DNA of 64,000 bases from Flavivirga abyssicola. Lineage in GTDB: Bacteria; Bacteroidota; Bacteroidia; Flavobacteriales; Flavobacteriaceae. Under the pieces are notes generated by a model. That model was not told where the DNA came from, searched no databases, and worked only from the letters and a program-made list of their open reading frames with translations. Positions 45,976 to 53,929 of the stretch are shown piece after piece. Positions within the stretch are counted from its first letter, which is position 1. Each line of letters starts with the position of its first letter. The DNA lies in assembly GCF_030540775.2 (NCBI RefSeq), contig NZ_CP141266.1, forward strand, positions 1,351,001 to 1,415,000, in the 5' to 3' direction. Position numbers and translations under genes: made by a program.

Positions 45976-46013
45976 AAAAAATGCGCTTTTTAAAATAAAA
46001 AGCGCATTTTTTT
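45976..46013 (+). terminator. Rho-independent terminator after DUF3078 gene
   Basis: Arms AATGCGCTTTTT and AAAAAGCGCATT with a 5-base loop, followed by T7. Confidence 0.92.
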
Positions 46014-46199
46014 GTGTTATAGTATGCATTGGTTTTTCTTAAAAACCGAGCACCAAACCAAGAAGACAAAGACTACATTTTATTCATTTATTTCCTACTT
46101 AATTAATCATTTTGTCGTATTTTTTTGCATTTAATCGATATAATTTTATATATTGCATTTAAATTTGAAAGAAAAATCAATCCAATTAAGTGAGAGATT

Positions 46200-46568
46200 A
46201 TGGTAAAATCGGATTATAAATACATTGATTTAGATGTACTAAAAGAAAGTACTTTTAATGATGATTTCATTATTAAAGAAATAATGGAGCTATTTCTTGA
46301 ACTTATAGATGAATACATAGAAGTTTTAACATCTCAGTTTCCAAAAAGAAAATGGGATTTACTTTTTCAAGCCACCCATAAGATAAAACCGAACATAAGC
46401 ATGTTTGGCATCTTTAAATTAGAATCGATAATACTTCAATTAGAGTCTAATTTTAAAAACAAACAAAACTTAGACACTACCGCACCACTTGTTAATGAAT
46501 GTTTAACTCTTTTTAAAGAAGTAAAAAGAGAAATAATAACCGAACTTAAATCAATCAATAATGACTAA
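46200..46568 (+). CDS. Hpt-domain phosphotransfer protein
   Basis: 122 residues, all helical, a single histidine-phosphotransfer domain. The phosphorylated His is His60 in LLFQATHKIKPNISMFG. No signal peptide. It overlaps the next gene, a CheY-like receiver, by 8 bp, and both precede an envelope polysaccharide gene set, so it probably relays phosphate from a histidine kinase encoded elsewhere. No kinase is in this window. Confidence 0.88.
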   Translation: MVKSDYKYIDLDVLKESTFNDDFIIKEIMELFLELIDEYIEVLTSQFPKRKWDLLFQATHKIKPNISMFGIFKLESIILQLESNFKNKQNLDTTAPLVNECLTLFKEVKREIITELKSINND

Positions 46569-46926
46569 AAAGAAAATTGTTTTAGCAGAAGACAACTCTA
46601 CACTTTCATTGTTATTGAAATTTAGATTGGAGAAAGAGGGATACGAATTATTTATGGCAGAAGACGGTAGGACAGCTCTGGATTTAATCGAAAAAGAAAC
46701 ACCAGATTTAGTTTTAACAGACATTATGATGCCGTTTGTTAGCGGGCTGGAGGTAATAAGTCATGTCCGCTTAAAATTAGATTCGGATACACCTATTATT
46801 GTATTCTCATCTGCTGGTCAAGAAGAAATGGTTATCAAGGCTTTTAATCTGGGAGCCAACGATTTTATGGGCAAACCATTTAGTCCTAATGAATTAATAA
46901 TTAGAGTAAAAAGGCTTTTAAACTAA
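46561..46926 (+). CDS. Single-domain response regulator (CheY-like)
   Basis: 121 residues, receiver domain only. Acidic pair Glu10-Asp11 (LAEDNS), phospho-acceptor Asp54 (LVLTDIMMP), Ser/Thr at FSSAGQ and Lys at MGKPFSP are all present. With no output domain it must act by protein contact, plausibly with the HEAT-repeat membrane protein or the synthase encoded next. It begins inside the Hpt gene, showing translational coupling. Confidence 0.93.
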   Translation: MTKKKIVLAEDNSTLSLLLKFRLEKEGYELFMAEDGRTALDLIEKETPDLVLTDIMMPFVSGLEVISHVRLKLDSDTPIIVFSSAGQEEMVIKAFNLGANDFMGKPFSPNELIIRVKRLLN

Positions 46927-46938
46927 TTCGTGTTTTAT

Positions 46939-48042
46939 ATGGAAGCTTATCAATATCTTATTGATCATTTCAATGAAGCCCCGCTCTTAATACAAATAGC
47001 TTGGGCAATGAGTTGTACATTACTTTTGGCCATAGTTGTTCTTACCTTATACTTAAAACTAATTCGTGCTGCACTAAGAAAAAAAAATATAGAAACTGCC
47101 AAGTTTAGAGAAGATTACGAATCGACATTAATTGAATATTTGTATTCCGGTGCTGAAGATGGAGACATTACCGATCATCAAATAGCCATAATAGAAAAGC
47201 TAAAAGCTTCAGTACATGTAAAATCAAAACGTAAAATAATCATTTCCATTTTATATAATTTAATGAATGAAGTTTCTGGGGAAATGTCCGATTCCATTAA
47301 ATTACTTTATTTCAAAACGGGGCTCTATAATTATGCTTTGGCGCGTTTAGAAAATAAAAATTGGTACATCATAGCCAAAGGCATCGGAGAACTAACCCGT
47401 TTTAAAATTGAAGAAGCACATGATCTTGTAGAACCATTTATTAAGCACCCAAGACTTGAGGTTAGAAAAGAAACCCAATTATACATGGTTAATATGTTTC
47501 GGTTTAATGGGCTTTCTTTTTTAGACGAACTTAAAACCCCATTATCTGAATGGGCACAGGTACAATTACTGGAAACACTTCAGAAGTTTGACGATCAACA
47601 AATTTGCGATATTAAACCCTGGTTAAAATCTTCAAATCATACAGTCGTTTTATTTGCCCTAAAACTAGCCAAGATGTATAACCAATTTGAAGTTAAAGAT
47701 ACTTTAATGGAGTTGTTATCTCACTCAATAAAAAAGATTAGAGTTAGAGCTATTGAAGTATTAACAAGCCTATATGGAATAGAAGCAAAAGAAATGCTAA
47801 AAGCTAATTTTAACGAACTAAGTTTAGAAGAACAAATTAGTTTTTTTGGTTTACTCGAAAAATTAGTGGTTCCATCTGACGAACCTTTTATTGAAAAACA
47901 TCTTTTTCATAAAAATTTCGAAATACAATTGCTGGCACTTAAAATATTAAAATCTATCAACCTAGATAAATTTATGGGGCTTAGCAGATCCCCTAAAAGC
48001 ATAGGTAATAAAAAGATATTAAAATTTGTAACTAACACTTAA
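46939..48042 (+). CDS. HEAT-repeat protein with N-terminal membrane anchor
   Basis: 367 residues from the ATG at 46939; a GTG at 46930 would add three. One transmembrane segment (PLLIQIAWAMSCTLLLAIVVLTLYL) is followed by a basic stretch and then helical HEAT-type repeats (HPRLEVRKETQLYMVNMFRF, HSIKKIRVRAIEVLTSLYGI, HLFHKNFEIQLLALKILKSI). It should sit in the inner membrane with its repeat domain in the cytoplasm. It lies between the receiver and the glycosyltransferase, a place that suits an adaptor linking phosphorelay to synthase; that is inference. Confidence 0.82.
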   Translation: MEAYQYLIDHFNEAPLLIQIAWAMSCTLLLAIVVLTLYLKLIRAALRKKNIETAKFREDYESTLIEYLYSGAEDGDITDHQIAIIEKLKASVHVKSKRKIIISILYNLMNEVSGEMSDSIKLLYFKTGLYNYALARLENKNWYIIAKGIGELTRFKIEEAHDLVEPFIKHPRLEVRKETQLYMVNMFRFNGLSFLDELKTPLSEWAQVQLLETLQKFDDQQICDIKPWLKSSNHTVVLFALKLAKMYNQFEVKDTLMELLSHSIKKIRVRAIEVLTSLYGIEAKEMLKANFNELSLEEQISFFGLLEKLVVPSDEPFIEKHLFHKNFEIQLLALKILKSINLDKFMGLSRSPKSIGNKKILKFVTNT

Positions 48043-48044
48043 TT

Positions 48045-49475
48045 ATGGATACTAGTACAGTTAAAATAATTTTACAAATACTGCACTACCTGTTTTTTGG
48101 GTACGCATTTGCTGCAATTACCTCTTATATCATTCTATCGGTAATCTCTGGTAAAGAAACCATAGAATATCTTAAAAAAAATAGTTTTGTTAACTATAAA
48201 GACATCTTATCTTCCACTATGTCCCCCTCTATAACCATAATTGCACCAGCATATAATGAGAGTTTAAATGTTGTTGAAAATGTAAGGTCGCTATTATCCA
48301 ATCATTATGTTAATTACAATGTAATTATTATTAACGATGGTAGTACAGATAACAGTTTAGAAAAACTCATTGAGGCTTACGATTTAGAGAAGGTTGATTT
48401 TATAATTAATGAAAAAATTAAAACCCAATCCTTGCGTGCTGGTGTATTTAAATCTAAAAACCCTGCCTTCGAAAAGTTGATGGTCGTCGATAAAAAAAAC
48501 GGAGGGAAAGCAGATGCCTTAAACATGGGGTTAAATATTAGTAAAAGTAAGTACGTAGCCTGTATAGATGTAGACTGTTTACTGTTAGAAAATGCCCTTC
48601 AAAAAATGATTAAACCTTTTTTAGAAGAAACCGATGCTAAAGTTATCGCTACAGGAGGCGTTATTCGTATTGCTAACTCTTGTATTATTAGAGGCGGTAA
48701 ATTAATTGATGTTAATCTACCCAAAGCACTTTTGGTACAATCACAAATATTAGAATATTTAAGAGCCTTTTTATTAGGCAGAATGGCATGGAGCCGATTA
48801 AACGGTTTATTAGTAATATCTGGTGCTTTTGGCATATTTGATAAAGAAATAGCTATTGCCGTGGGAGGTTACGATACTCAAACCGTGGGAGAAGACATGG
48901 AAATTATTGTACGTATGCGACGCTATATGGAAGAGAAAAATGAAAAATATAAAGTGTCTTATATTCCTGATCCGCTATGCTGGACAGAAGCTCCCGATAA
49001 TTATAAAATATTTATTTCCCAACGCAATAGATGGACACGTGGCACTATAGAAACACTAAAAAAACATCGGAAAATTGGTTTCAACAGAAACTATGGTTCC
49101 TTTGGCATGCTAAGCTATCCATATTGGCTAATATTTGAACGTCTTGCTCCTATAATAGAAACTGTAGGTATTATTTATTTTGCCATTCTGGTTATTCTTA
49201 AAGAAGTACGATGGGAATACGCACTGTCATTTCTCATGCTCGCCTATATCTTTTCTGTGCTATTTTCGATAATAGCACTTTACTCTGAAGAGTTAACATT
49301 CCATCAATACAAAAAGAAAGGCACAGGTTACAAATTAGTTTTACTAACAGCACTTGAGCCCTTTGTTTTACATCCATTTATTCTATATGCAGCCATAAAA
49401 GGGAATTACGATTACTACTTTAATAAGAAAAAGAAATGGGGCGTTATGCAACGAAAAGGTCTAACCTCATCATAG
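48045..49475 (+). CDS. Processive GT2 glycosyltransferase (polysaccharide synthase)
   Basis: 476 residues, inner membrane. One N-terminal transmembrane segment, then a GT2 catalytic domain: SITIIAPAYNESLNVVENVR, IIINDGSTDNS, VVDKKNGGKADALNMGLNIS, ACIDVDCLLL (DxD), GEDMEIIVRMRRY and QRNRWTRGTIE (Q-x-x-R-W), the signature of processive synthases. Two or more transmembrane segments follow (TVGIIYFAILVIL, LSFLMLAYIFSVLFSIIALY). It is most like poly-beta-1,6-GlcNAc synthase (PgaC/IcaA type), but the sugar cannot be read from sequence. It starts 2 bp after the HEAT gene. Confidence 0.9.
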   Translation: MDTSTVKIILQILHYLFFGYAFAAITSYIILSVISGKETIEYLKKNSFVNYKDILSSTMSPSITIIAPAYNESLNVVENVRSLLSNHYVNYNVIIINDGSTDNSLEKLIEAYDLEKVDFIINEKIKTQSLRAGVFKSKNPAFEKLMVVDKKNGGKADALNMGLNISKSKYVACIDVDCLLLENALQKMIKPFLEETDAKVIATGGVIRIANSCIIRGGKLIDVNLPKALLVQSQILEYLRAFLLGRMAWSRLNGLLVISGAFGIFDKEIAIAVGGYDTQTVGEDMEIIVRMRRYMEEKNEKYKVSYIPDPLCWTEAPDNYKIFISQRNRWTRGTIETLKKHRKIGFNRNYGSFGMLSYPYWLIFERLAPIIETVGIIYFAILVILKEVRWEYALSFLMLAYIFSVLFSIIALYSEELTFHQYKKKGTGYKLVLLTALEPFVLHPFILYAAIKGNYDYYFNKKKKWGVMQRKGLTSS

Positions 49476-49494
49476 TTTAAAAACACAAGTACTT

Positions 49495-51912
49495 ATGACA
49501 TTTAATATCGAAAAAGAAGCCATAAATAAATACGTGTATTTAACTATATCATTAATTGGTGCGTTGTGGTTTGTAAGTTTATTTGAGCTTTTTGCTGTAA
49601 AAACATCTGAAACTAATATTTTTTTAGCCTCAATTTATAAGCTTGTTAATGATTTTTGGAGTGGTTTAATTATAGGCACTTTACTACTTCCTCTTTTTTT
49701 ATTATTAAACTCATTAATAAAAAAGGAAGCCATTATCATAACAAAAGTATTGTTTATTTTATTTGTAATTATTCAATTTTCACTTGTAAAATATAGCTTA
49801 ACAACCAATTTAAATTTAGGAGTCGACATTTTAGGATATTCATTTAATGATGCTTTTAGCACCGTTTCAGTATCAGAATCAATTTCTTTTACTTATTTTT
49901 TTCCATTCATAATATTCCCTTTATTCTTCTTATTGTTATATAAATATATTAACAATACTATAATCAAAAGAAAGTTAATAGGCGTAGGTATTTTATCAAT
50001 ACTGTTATTAGGGTGCTTAAAATTAATTATCCCCACAGCATCGAGTAAACCACATCAAAATAAAATTTCTTTTTTAGTAAACGATATTATAAAATTTCAA
50101 CGTGAAAAGAGCAAATTAAATAGTTCCGAATTTGCAAACAGAACTGATTACCCATTATTAAAATCAGCTAATAGTCCCAAAGATGTACTATCGCCGTTCT
50201 TAACATTTAAAGAAGATAAACCTAACATCGTATTCATTGTAGTAGAAGGATTGGGAAGCGAATTTGTAGATGGAAATGAATATAGCGGTTTTACTCCATA
50301 TTTAGATTCGCTAATATCAAAATCATTGTACTGGAAAAATTTTGTAAGCACCACGGGAAGATCATTCGGGATCTTACCCTCTTTGTTTGGGTCTTTACCT
50401 TATGGTGAAACAGGTTTTTTAGATGTAACAAAAACACCTTCGCACATATCACTTATTAGCGTCCTAAAAGCAAATGGATATAAAACGTCTTATTATTCTG
50501 GAGGACCATCTAGTTTTGACCGAAAAATTAATTTTTTAGAGTATAATGGTATTGAAACCCTCGTAGACGAAAATAAATACGGCCCTTCTTTTGAAAAAAC
50601 AAAAGGTAACGATGGTGGTTTTTCTTGGGGATATCCAGATAGTGAAATCTTTAGAAAAGCATTAACATCTTTTCAAATAGAAAAGCAACCACGCTTAGAT
50701 ATCGTTATGACACTTTCTACGCATGAGCCATTTGAATTCCCTAAAAAAGAAGAATATATGGCTAAAGTTGATAAACTATTAACATCTTCTGATGAGTTAG
50801 AATCTGTAAAAAACCAGATAAATGATCATAAAGATATTTTTGGATGCCTGCTTTATACCGATAATGCCATAAAAGAATTTATGCATGGTTACGAACAACG
50901 TCCAGATTATTCAAATACCATCTTTATCATAACTGGAGATCATAGGCTGATTCCAATCACTCAAAAAGACAAACTTTGCAGGTTTCATGTTCCTTTTTTA
51001 ATATACAGTCCACTATTAAAAAAAGCCGATACATTTAAATCTGTATCATCCCATTGGGATGTAACTCCAAGTGTTTTAAACACCTTAATAAAAAACTTTA
51101 AATTCAAACCATTAGATAAAACACCTTGGGTTGGAAATGGATTAGACACTACCAGACATTTTAGGAATATTCATAAAATACCTTTAATGCGTTATAAAGG
51201 AAGCATTAATGATTTTATATACAAAGACTATTTATATTCTGATGGAGAACTATTCAAAATAAATGAAAATTTTGGAACCTATAAAGTAAATGAAGAAGCC
51301 ATAGTAAAAACCATGACCGATTCTTTATTGGCCTTTAAGAGGATGAATGCTTATGTTACACAACAGAATAAAATTTTCCCAGACTCACTTAATATTTATG
51401 TAACCCCAAAAACAGAATTCTCTCCAGAGCAATTAGCTACAATTAACGAACATACCAAAGGAAAAACATACGATGAAATGCTATTTATCGCCAGAGATTT
51501 ATCATTTAAAAAACAATACGAAATAGCTCGCTTACTTTGTGATTATATACTCAATGAATACCCAAATTACACAGATGCCAGAATATTAAAAGGGCGGTCC
51601 TTAGCTTGGGAAAGACACTATGAAGAATCAGAAAAAGTATTACTAAATGCTATTAAAAGATCACCTTATTATGATGATGCCTATTTAGCAATTCTGGATA
51701 TGTACTGGTGGTCTGGACAGGATGATAAATCCGTACAGATATTCAACCAGGCCAAAAAGAATGATGTGTTAAATGCGGACATTCCTTTTAAAATGGCTAA
51801 AGCATATCAGCGGTTAGACCATAAAGCGTTTGCTATTAAATTAATGGACAGTATTATTAAAATTCATCCAAATAATTCTGATTATCTGGCATTTAAAAAA
51901 GGCTTAAAATAA
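49495..51912 (+). CDS. LTA-synthase-like membrane sulfatase-fold protein with TPR tail
   Basis: 805 residues. Five N-terminal transmembrane segments (to ~185), then an alkaline-phosphatase/sulfatase-fold domain (~235-560): PNIVFIVVEGLGSEF (metal Glu), the Thr nucleophile region VSTTGRSFGILPSLFG, IITGDHRLIP and VSSHWDVTPSVL. This is the lipoteichoic-acid synthase/phosphoethanolamine transferase type. The last ~170 residues (from GKTYDEMLFIARDLSFKKQY) are TPR-like and resemble the start of the next protein. It probably adds a phospho-group to the polymer or a lipid. Catalysis is family inference. Confidence 0.88.
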   Translation: MTFNIEKEAINKYVYLTISLIGALWFVSLFELFAVKTSETNIFLASIYKLVNDFWSGLIIGTLLLPLFLLLNSLIKKEAIIITKVLFILFVIIQFSLVKYSLTTNLNLGVDILGYSFNDAFSTVSVSESISFTYFFPFIIFPLFFLLLYKYINNTIIKRKLIGVGILSILLLGCLKLIIPTASSKPHQNKISFLVNDIIKFQREKSKLNSSEFANRTDYPLLKSANSPKDVLSPFLTFKEDKPNIVFIVVEGLGSEFVDGNEYSGFTPYLDSLISKSLYWKNFVSTTGRSFGILPSLFGSLPYGETGFLDVTKTPSHISLISVLKANGYKTSYYSGGPSSFDRKINFLEYNGIETLVDENKYGPSFEKTKGNDGGFSWGYPDSEIFRKALTSFQIEKQPRLDIVMTLSTHEPFEFPKKEEYMAKVDKLLTSSDELESVKNQINDHKDIFGCLLYTDNAIKEFMHGYEQRPDYSNTIFIITGDHRLIPITQKDKLCRFHVPFLIYSPLLKKADTFKSVSSHWDVTPSVLNTLIKNFKFKPLDKTPWVGNGLDTTRHFRNIHKIPLMRYKGSINDFIYKDYLYSDGELFKINENFGTYKVNEEAIVKTMTDSLLAFKRMNAYVTQQNKIFPDSLNIYVTPKTEFSPEQLATINEHTKGKTYDEMLFIARDLSFKKQYEIARLLCDYILNEYPNYTDARILKGRSLAWERHYEESEKVLLNAIKRSPYYDDAYLAILDMYWWSGQDDKSVQIFNQAKKNDVLNADIPFKMAKAYQRLDHKAFAIKLMDSIIKIHPNNSDYLAFKKGLK

Positions 51913-51927
51913 AGACCATTTAAAACT

Positions 51928-53178
51928 ATGAACAAGTATATGTTTATCATATTAATGTCTATACATTTTGGTTCTTTTGGGCAGCAAAAAGTCTTTAAGG
52001 GAGATCCCGATAATGCTTTTAAAGTAGCAAGAGACCTCGCTTTTAACAAACAAAGAAAGGAGTCACAAGATAGTTTGCTACTCATATTAACCAAATACCC
52101 CGACTATCATGACATCCGTTCATTTTTAGCAAGCACATATTCCTGGGATGGCCATTATAAAAAAGCCAAAGAAGCGTTCAATTACGTATTAAAAAAATCG
52201 CCAGATAGATTAGATACCTGGAAAGCTGCTATTAAGAATGAATTATGGAGTGCTGCGCCATATAGTGCTTTAGAAATGGTAAAAAAAGCCTTAACGCATT
52301 TTCCTGAAAATTCAGAAATTTTATACTTAAAAGCAAGTGCAGAAGATGCTTCAAATAACCCTGAAGAAGCTCTGGCAACTATAAAAACCATTTTAAAAAA
52401 CGACTCCAAACACGAAAAAGCCATCGCTTACAAAGCAAGCCTAACAACTAAATTAAGCCTAAATACTATCGGATTAAAAGCGTCAGTGGATTTATATTCA
52501 CAGGTCTTTGATCCCATGCAGTTTTATTTAATAAAATATGCCCGAGCTACTAAATACGGAAGCATTCATACCAAAATTAATTTTAACAGGCGTTTTCAAT
52601 CTAATGGTGTTCAGTTTGAAGTTGATATGTATCCCAGAATAGTTAACGGTTTATATGCTTATTTAAATTTTGGAGTGGCTAATTCATTTTTATTTCCAGA
52701 TGTAAGGTATGGCGCAGAATTATATAAATCGTTGCCAAAAAGCTTTGAAGCTTCATTAGGTTTTAGAGCTTTAAAATTTAGTTCGACAACCACCATATAC
52801 ACAGGCTCTATTGGCTGGTATCAAAAAAATAATTATTGGGCATTTAGAGCTTATGTAACACCTGGCGAACCTAAAGCGAGTAAATCTGGAACGCTTAGTT
52901 TTAGAAAATACAGAAGAGATGTTAATAATTATTTTAGTGTTGATGTTGGTGCAGGTTTTTCACCCGAAGAAAACAGGTTTAATTTCGGAGGTAATGAAGA
53001 TGCCATTATTAATCTGCAATCCCAAAAGTTTAATTTAGGATATTATTTTTCTTCAAAAAACAACCATAATCTTTGGGGGGCTCAGGCAGGAATAGCCCAT
53101 CAGGAAATTAGCTTTAATCCAGGTACTTATTTCTGGATTTATTCGTTTTCATTATCTTGGGACTTATTATTTAAGTAA
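51928..53178 (+). CDS. YaiO-like outer-membrane barrel with TPR domain
   Basis: 416 residues. Signal peptide (MFIILMSIHFGSFGQ), TPR-like repeats to ~190 (DNAFKVARDLAFNKQRKESQ, DGHYKKAKEAFNYVLKKSPD, NPEEALATIKTILKNDSKHE), then a barrel of about 220 residues ending SFSLSWDLLFK. The architecture is like PgaA/YaiO proteins that pass polysaccharide across the outer membrane. Its TPR start (ARDLAFNKQRKESQDSLLLI) resembles the tail of the preceding gene product. It lies 15 bp after that gene. Confidence 0.86.
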   Translation: MNKYMFIILMSIHFGSFGQQKVFKGDPDNAFKVARDLAFNKQRKESQDSLLLILTKYPDYHDIRSFLASTYSWDGHYKKAKEAFNYVLKKSPDRLDTWKAAIKNELWSAAPYSALEMVKKALTHFPENSEILYLKASAEDASNNPEEALATIKTILKNDSKHEKAIAYKASLTTKLSLNTIGLKASVDLYSQVFDPMQFYLIKYARATKYGSIHTKINFNRRFQSNGVQFEVDMYPRIVNGLYAYLNFGVANSFLFPDVRYGAELYKSLPKSFEASLGFRALKFSSTTTIYTGSIGWYQKNNYWAFRAYVTPGEPKASKSGTLSFRKYRRDVNNYFSVDVGAGFSPEENRFNFGGNEDAIINLQSQKFNLGYYFSSKNNHNLWGAQAGIAHQEISFNPGTYFWIYSFSLSWDLLFK

Positions 53179-53208
53179 TAAATTTCAATCAAAAATCAAT
53201 AAAATTAG

Positions 53209-53760
53209 ATGAATCAAAAACTTAAAACATCTATTGCATTTGCAAAAAACTTATTAGTTACTGGTGCTATATCTGAAACCAGTAGACAGGTTGAAATTGA
53301 TATTTGTAAACACATTCCAACAGAAGACAATAAAGTTATTGTTGAATTTGGAATGGGACACGGTAATATTACTCAGGAAATATTAAATACCATGGCGCCA
53401 ACATCAAAACTATATGCTTTTGAGGTAAAAGAAAGTTTCTGTGATCATGTAAAAAGAAACATAACGGATAATAGATTAGTTATTGTTAATGATGGCGCTC
53501 AAAACTTAAAAAGACATGTAAAAGAAAATGTAAATGCTGTAATTTCATCTATTCCATTTTCTTTTTTCAGTAAAGAAAAAGGCTTGGCTATTATACAGGA
53601 TGCTTATGATCTTTTAGAAAATAATGCCTATTACAGTCAGGTTTTATATACCAAATTCAACTTCAAGAAATTTCAGCAAATATTTGAAGCGTGTGAAATG
53701 ACTTCAAATAAAAACTTTATAACGGAATATATTTATCATTGTAGAAAGGTCAGGAATTAA
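53209..53760 (+). CDS. SAM-dependent methyltransferase (PmtA/KsgA-like)
   Basis: 183 residues, class I fold. The SAM-binding motif is VIVEFGMGHGNITQEI; the acidic residue at the end of strand 2 is in YAFEVKESFCDHV; ISSIPFSFFSKEKG takes the place of the catalytic NPPY-type motif. It resembles phospholipid N-methyltransferases and rRNA adenine dimethylases. It starts 30 bp after the YaiO-like gene, so it belongs to the same operon and may modify a lipid or head group, which is inference. Confidence 0.85.
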   Translation: MNQKLKTSIAFAKNLLVTGAISETSRQVEIDICKHIPTEDNKVIVEFGMGHGNITQEILNTMAPTSKLYAFEVKESFCDHVKRNITDNRLVIVNDGAQNLKRHVKENVNAVISSIPFSFFSKEKGLAIIQDAYDLLENNAYYSQVLYTKFNFKKFQQIFEACEMTSNKNFITEYIYHCRKVRN

Positions 53761-53879
53761 AATGCTATTCGCGTGTTATTCAGAGCACAGCTAAGAATCT
53801 CATTGCGTCAAAGCTTATTGAAAAACAAGGAGACACATAAAGTTCACATTATAAAGCATACCGATTAAATAAAACGCTT

Positions 53880-53929
53880 TTTTAGACACTTCAGTCGTTC
53901 CTCCTTCTGAATGGAATGACAAGGTTGTT
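53880..53929. repeat. Dispersed repeat element downstream of PBP1A
   Basis: CACTTCAGTCGTTCCTCCTT followed by CTGAATGGAATGACAAGG. It resembles the TTCCTCCT...GGAATGACA elements at 61200-61283 and sits between convergent genes. Confidence 0.55.
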
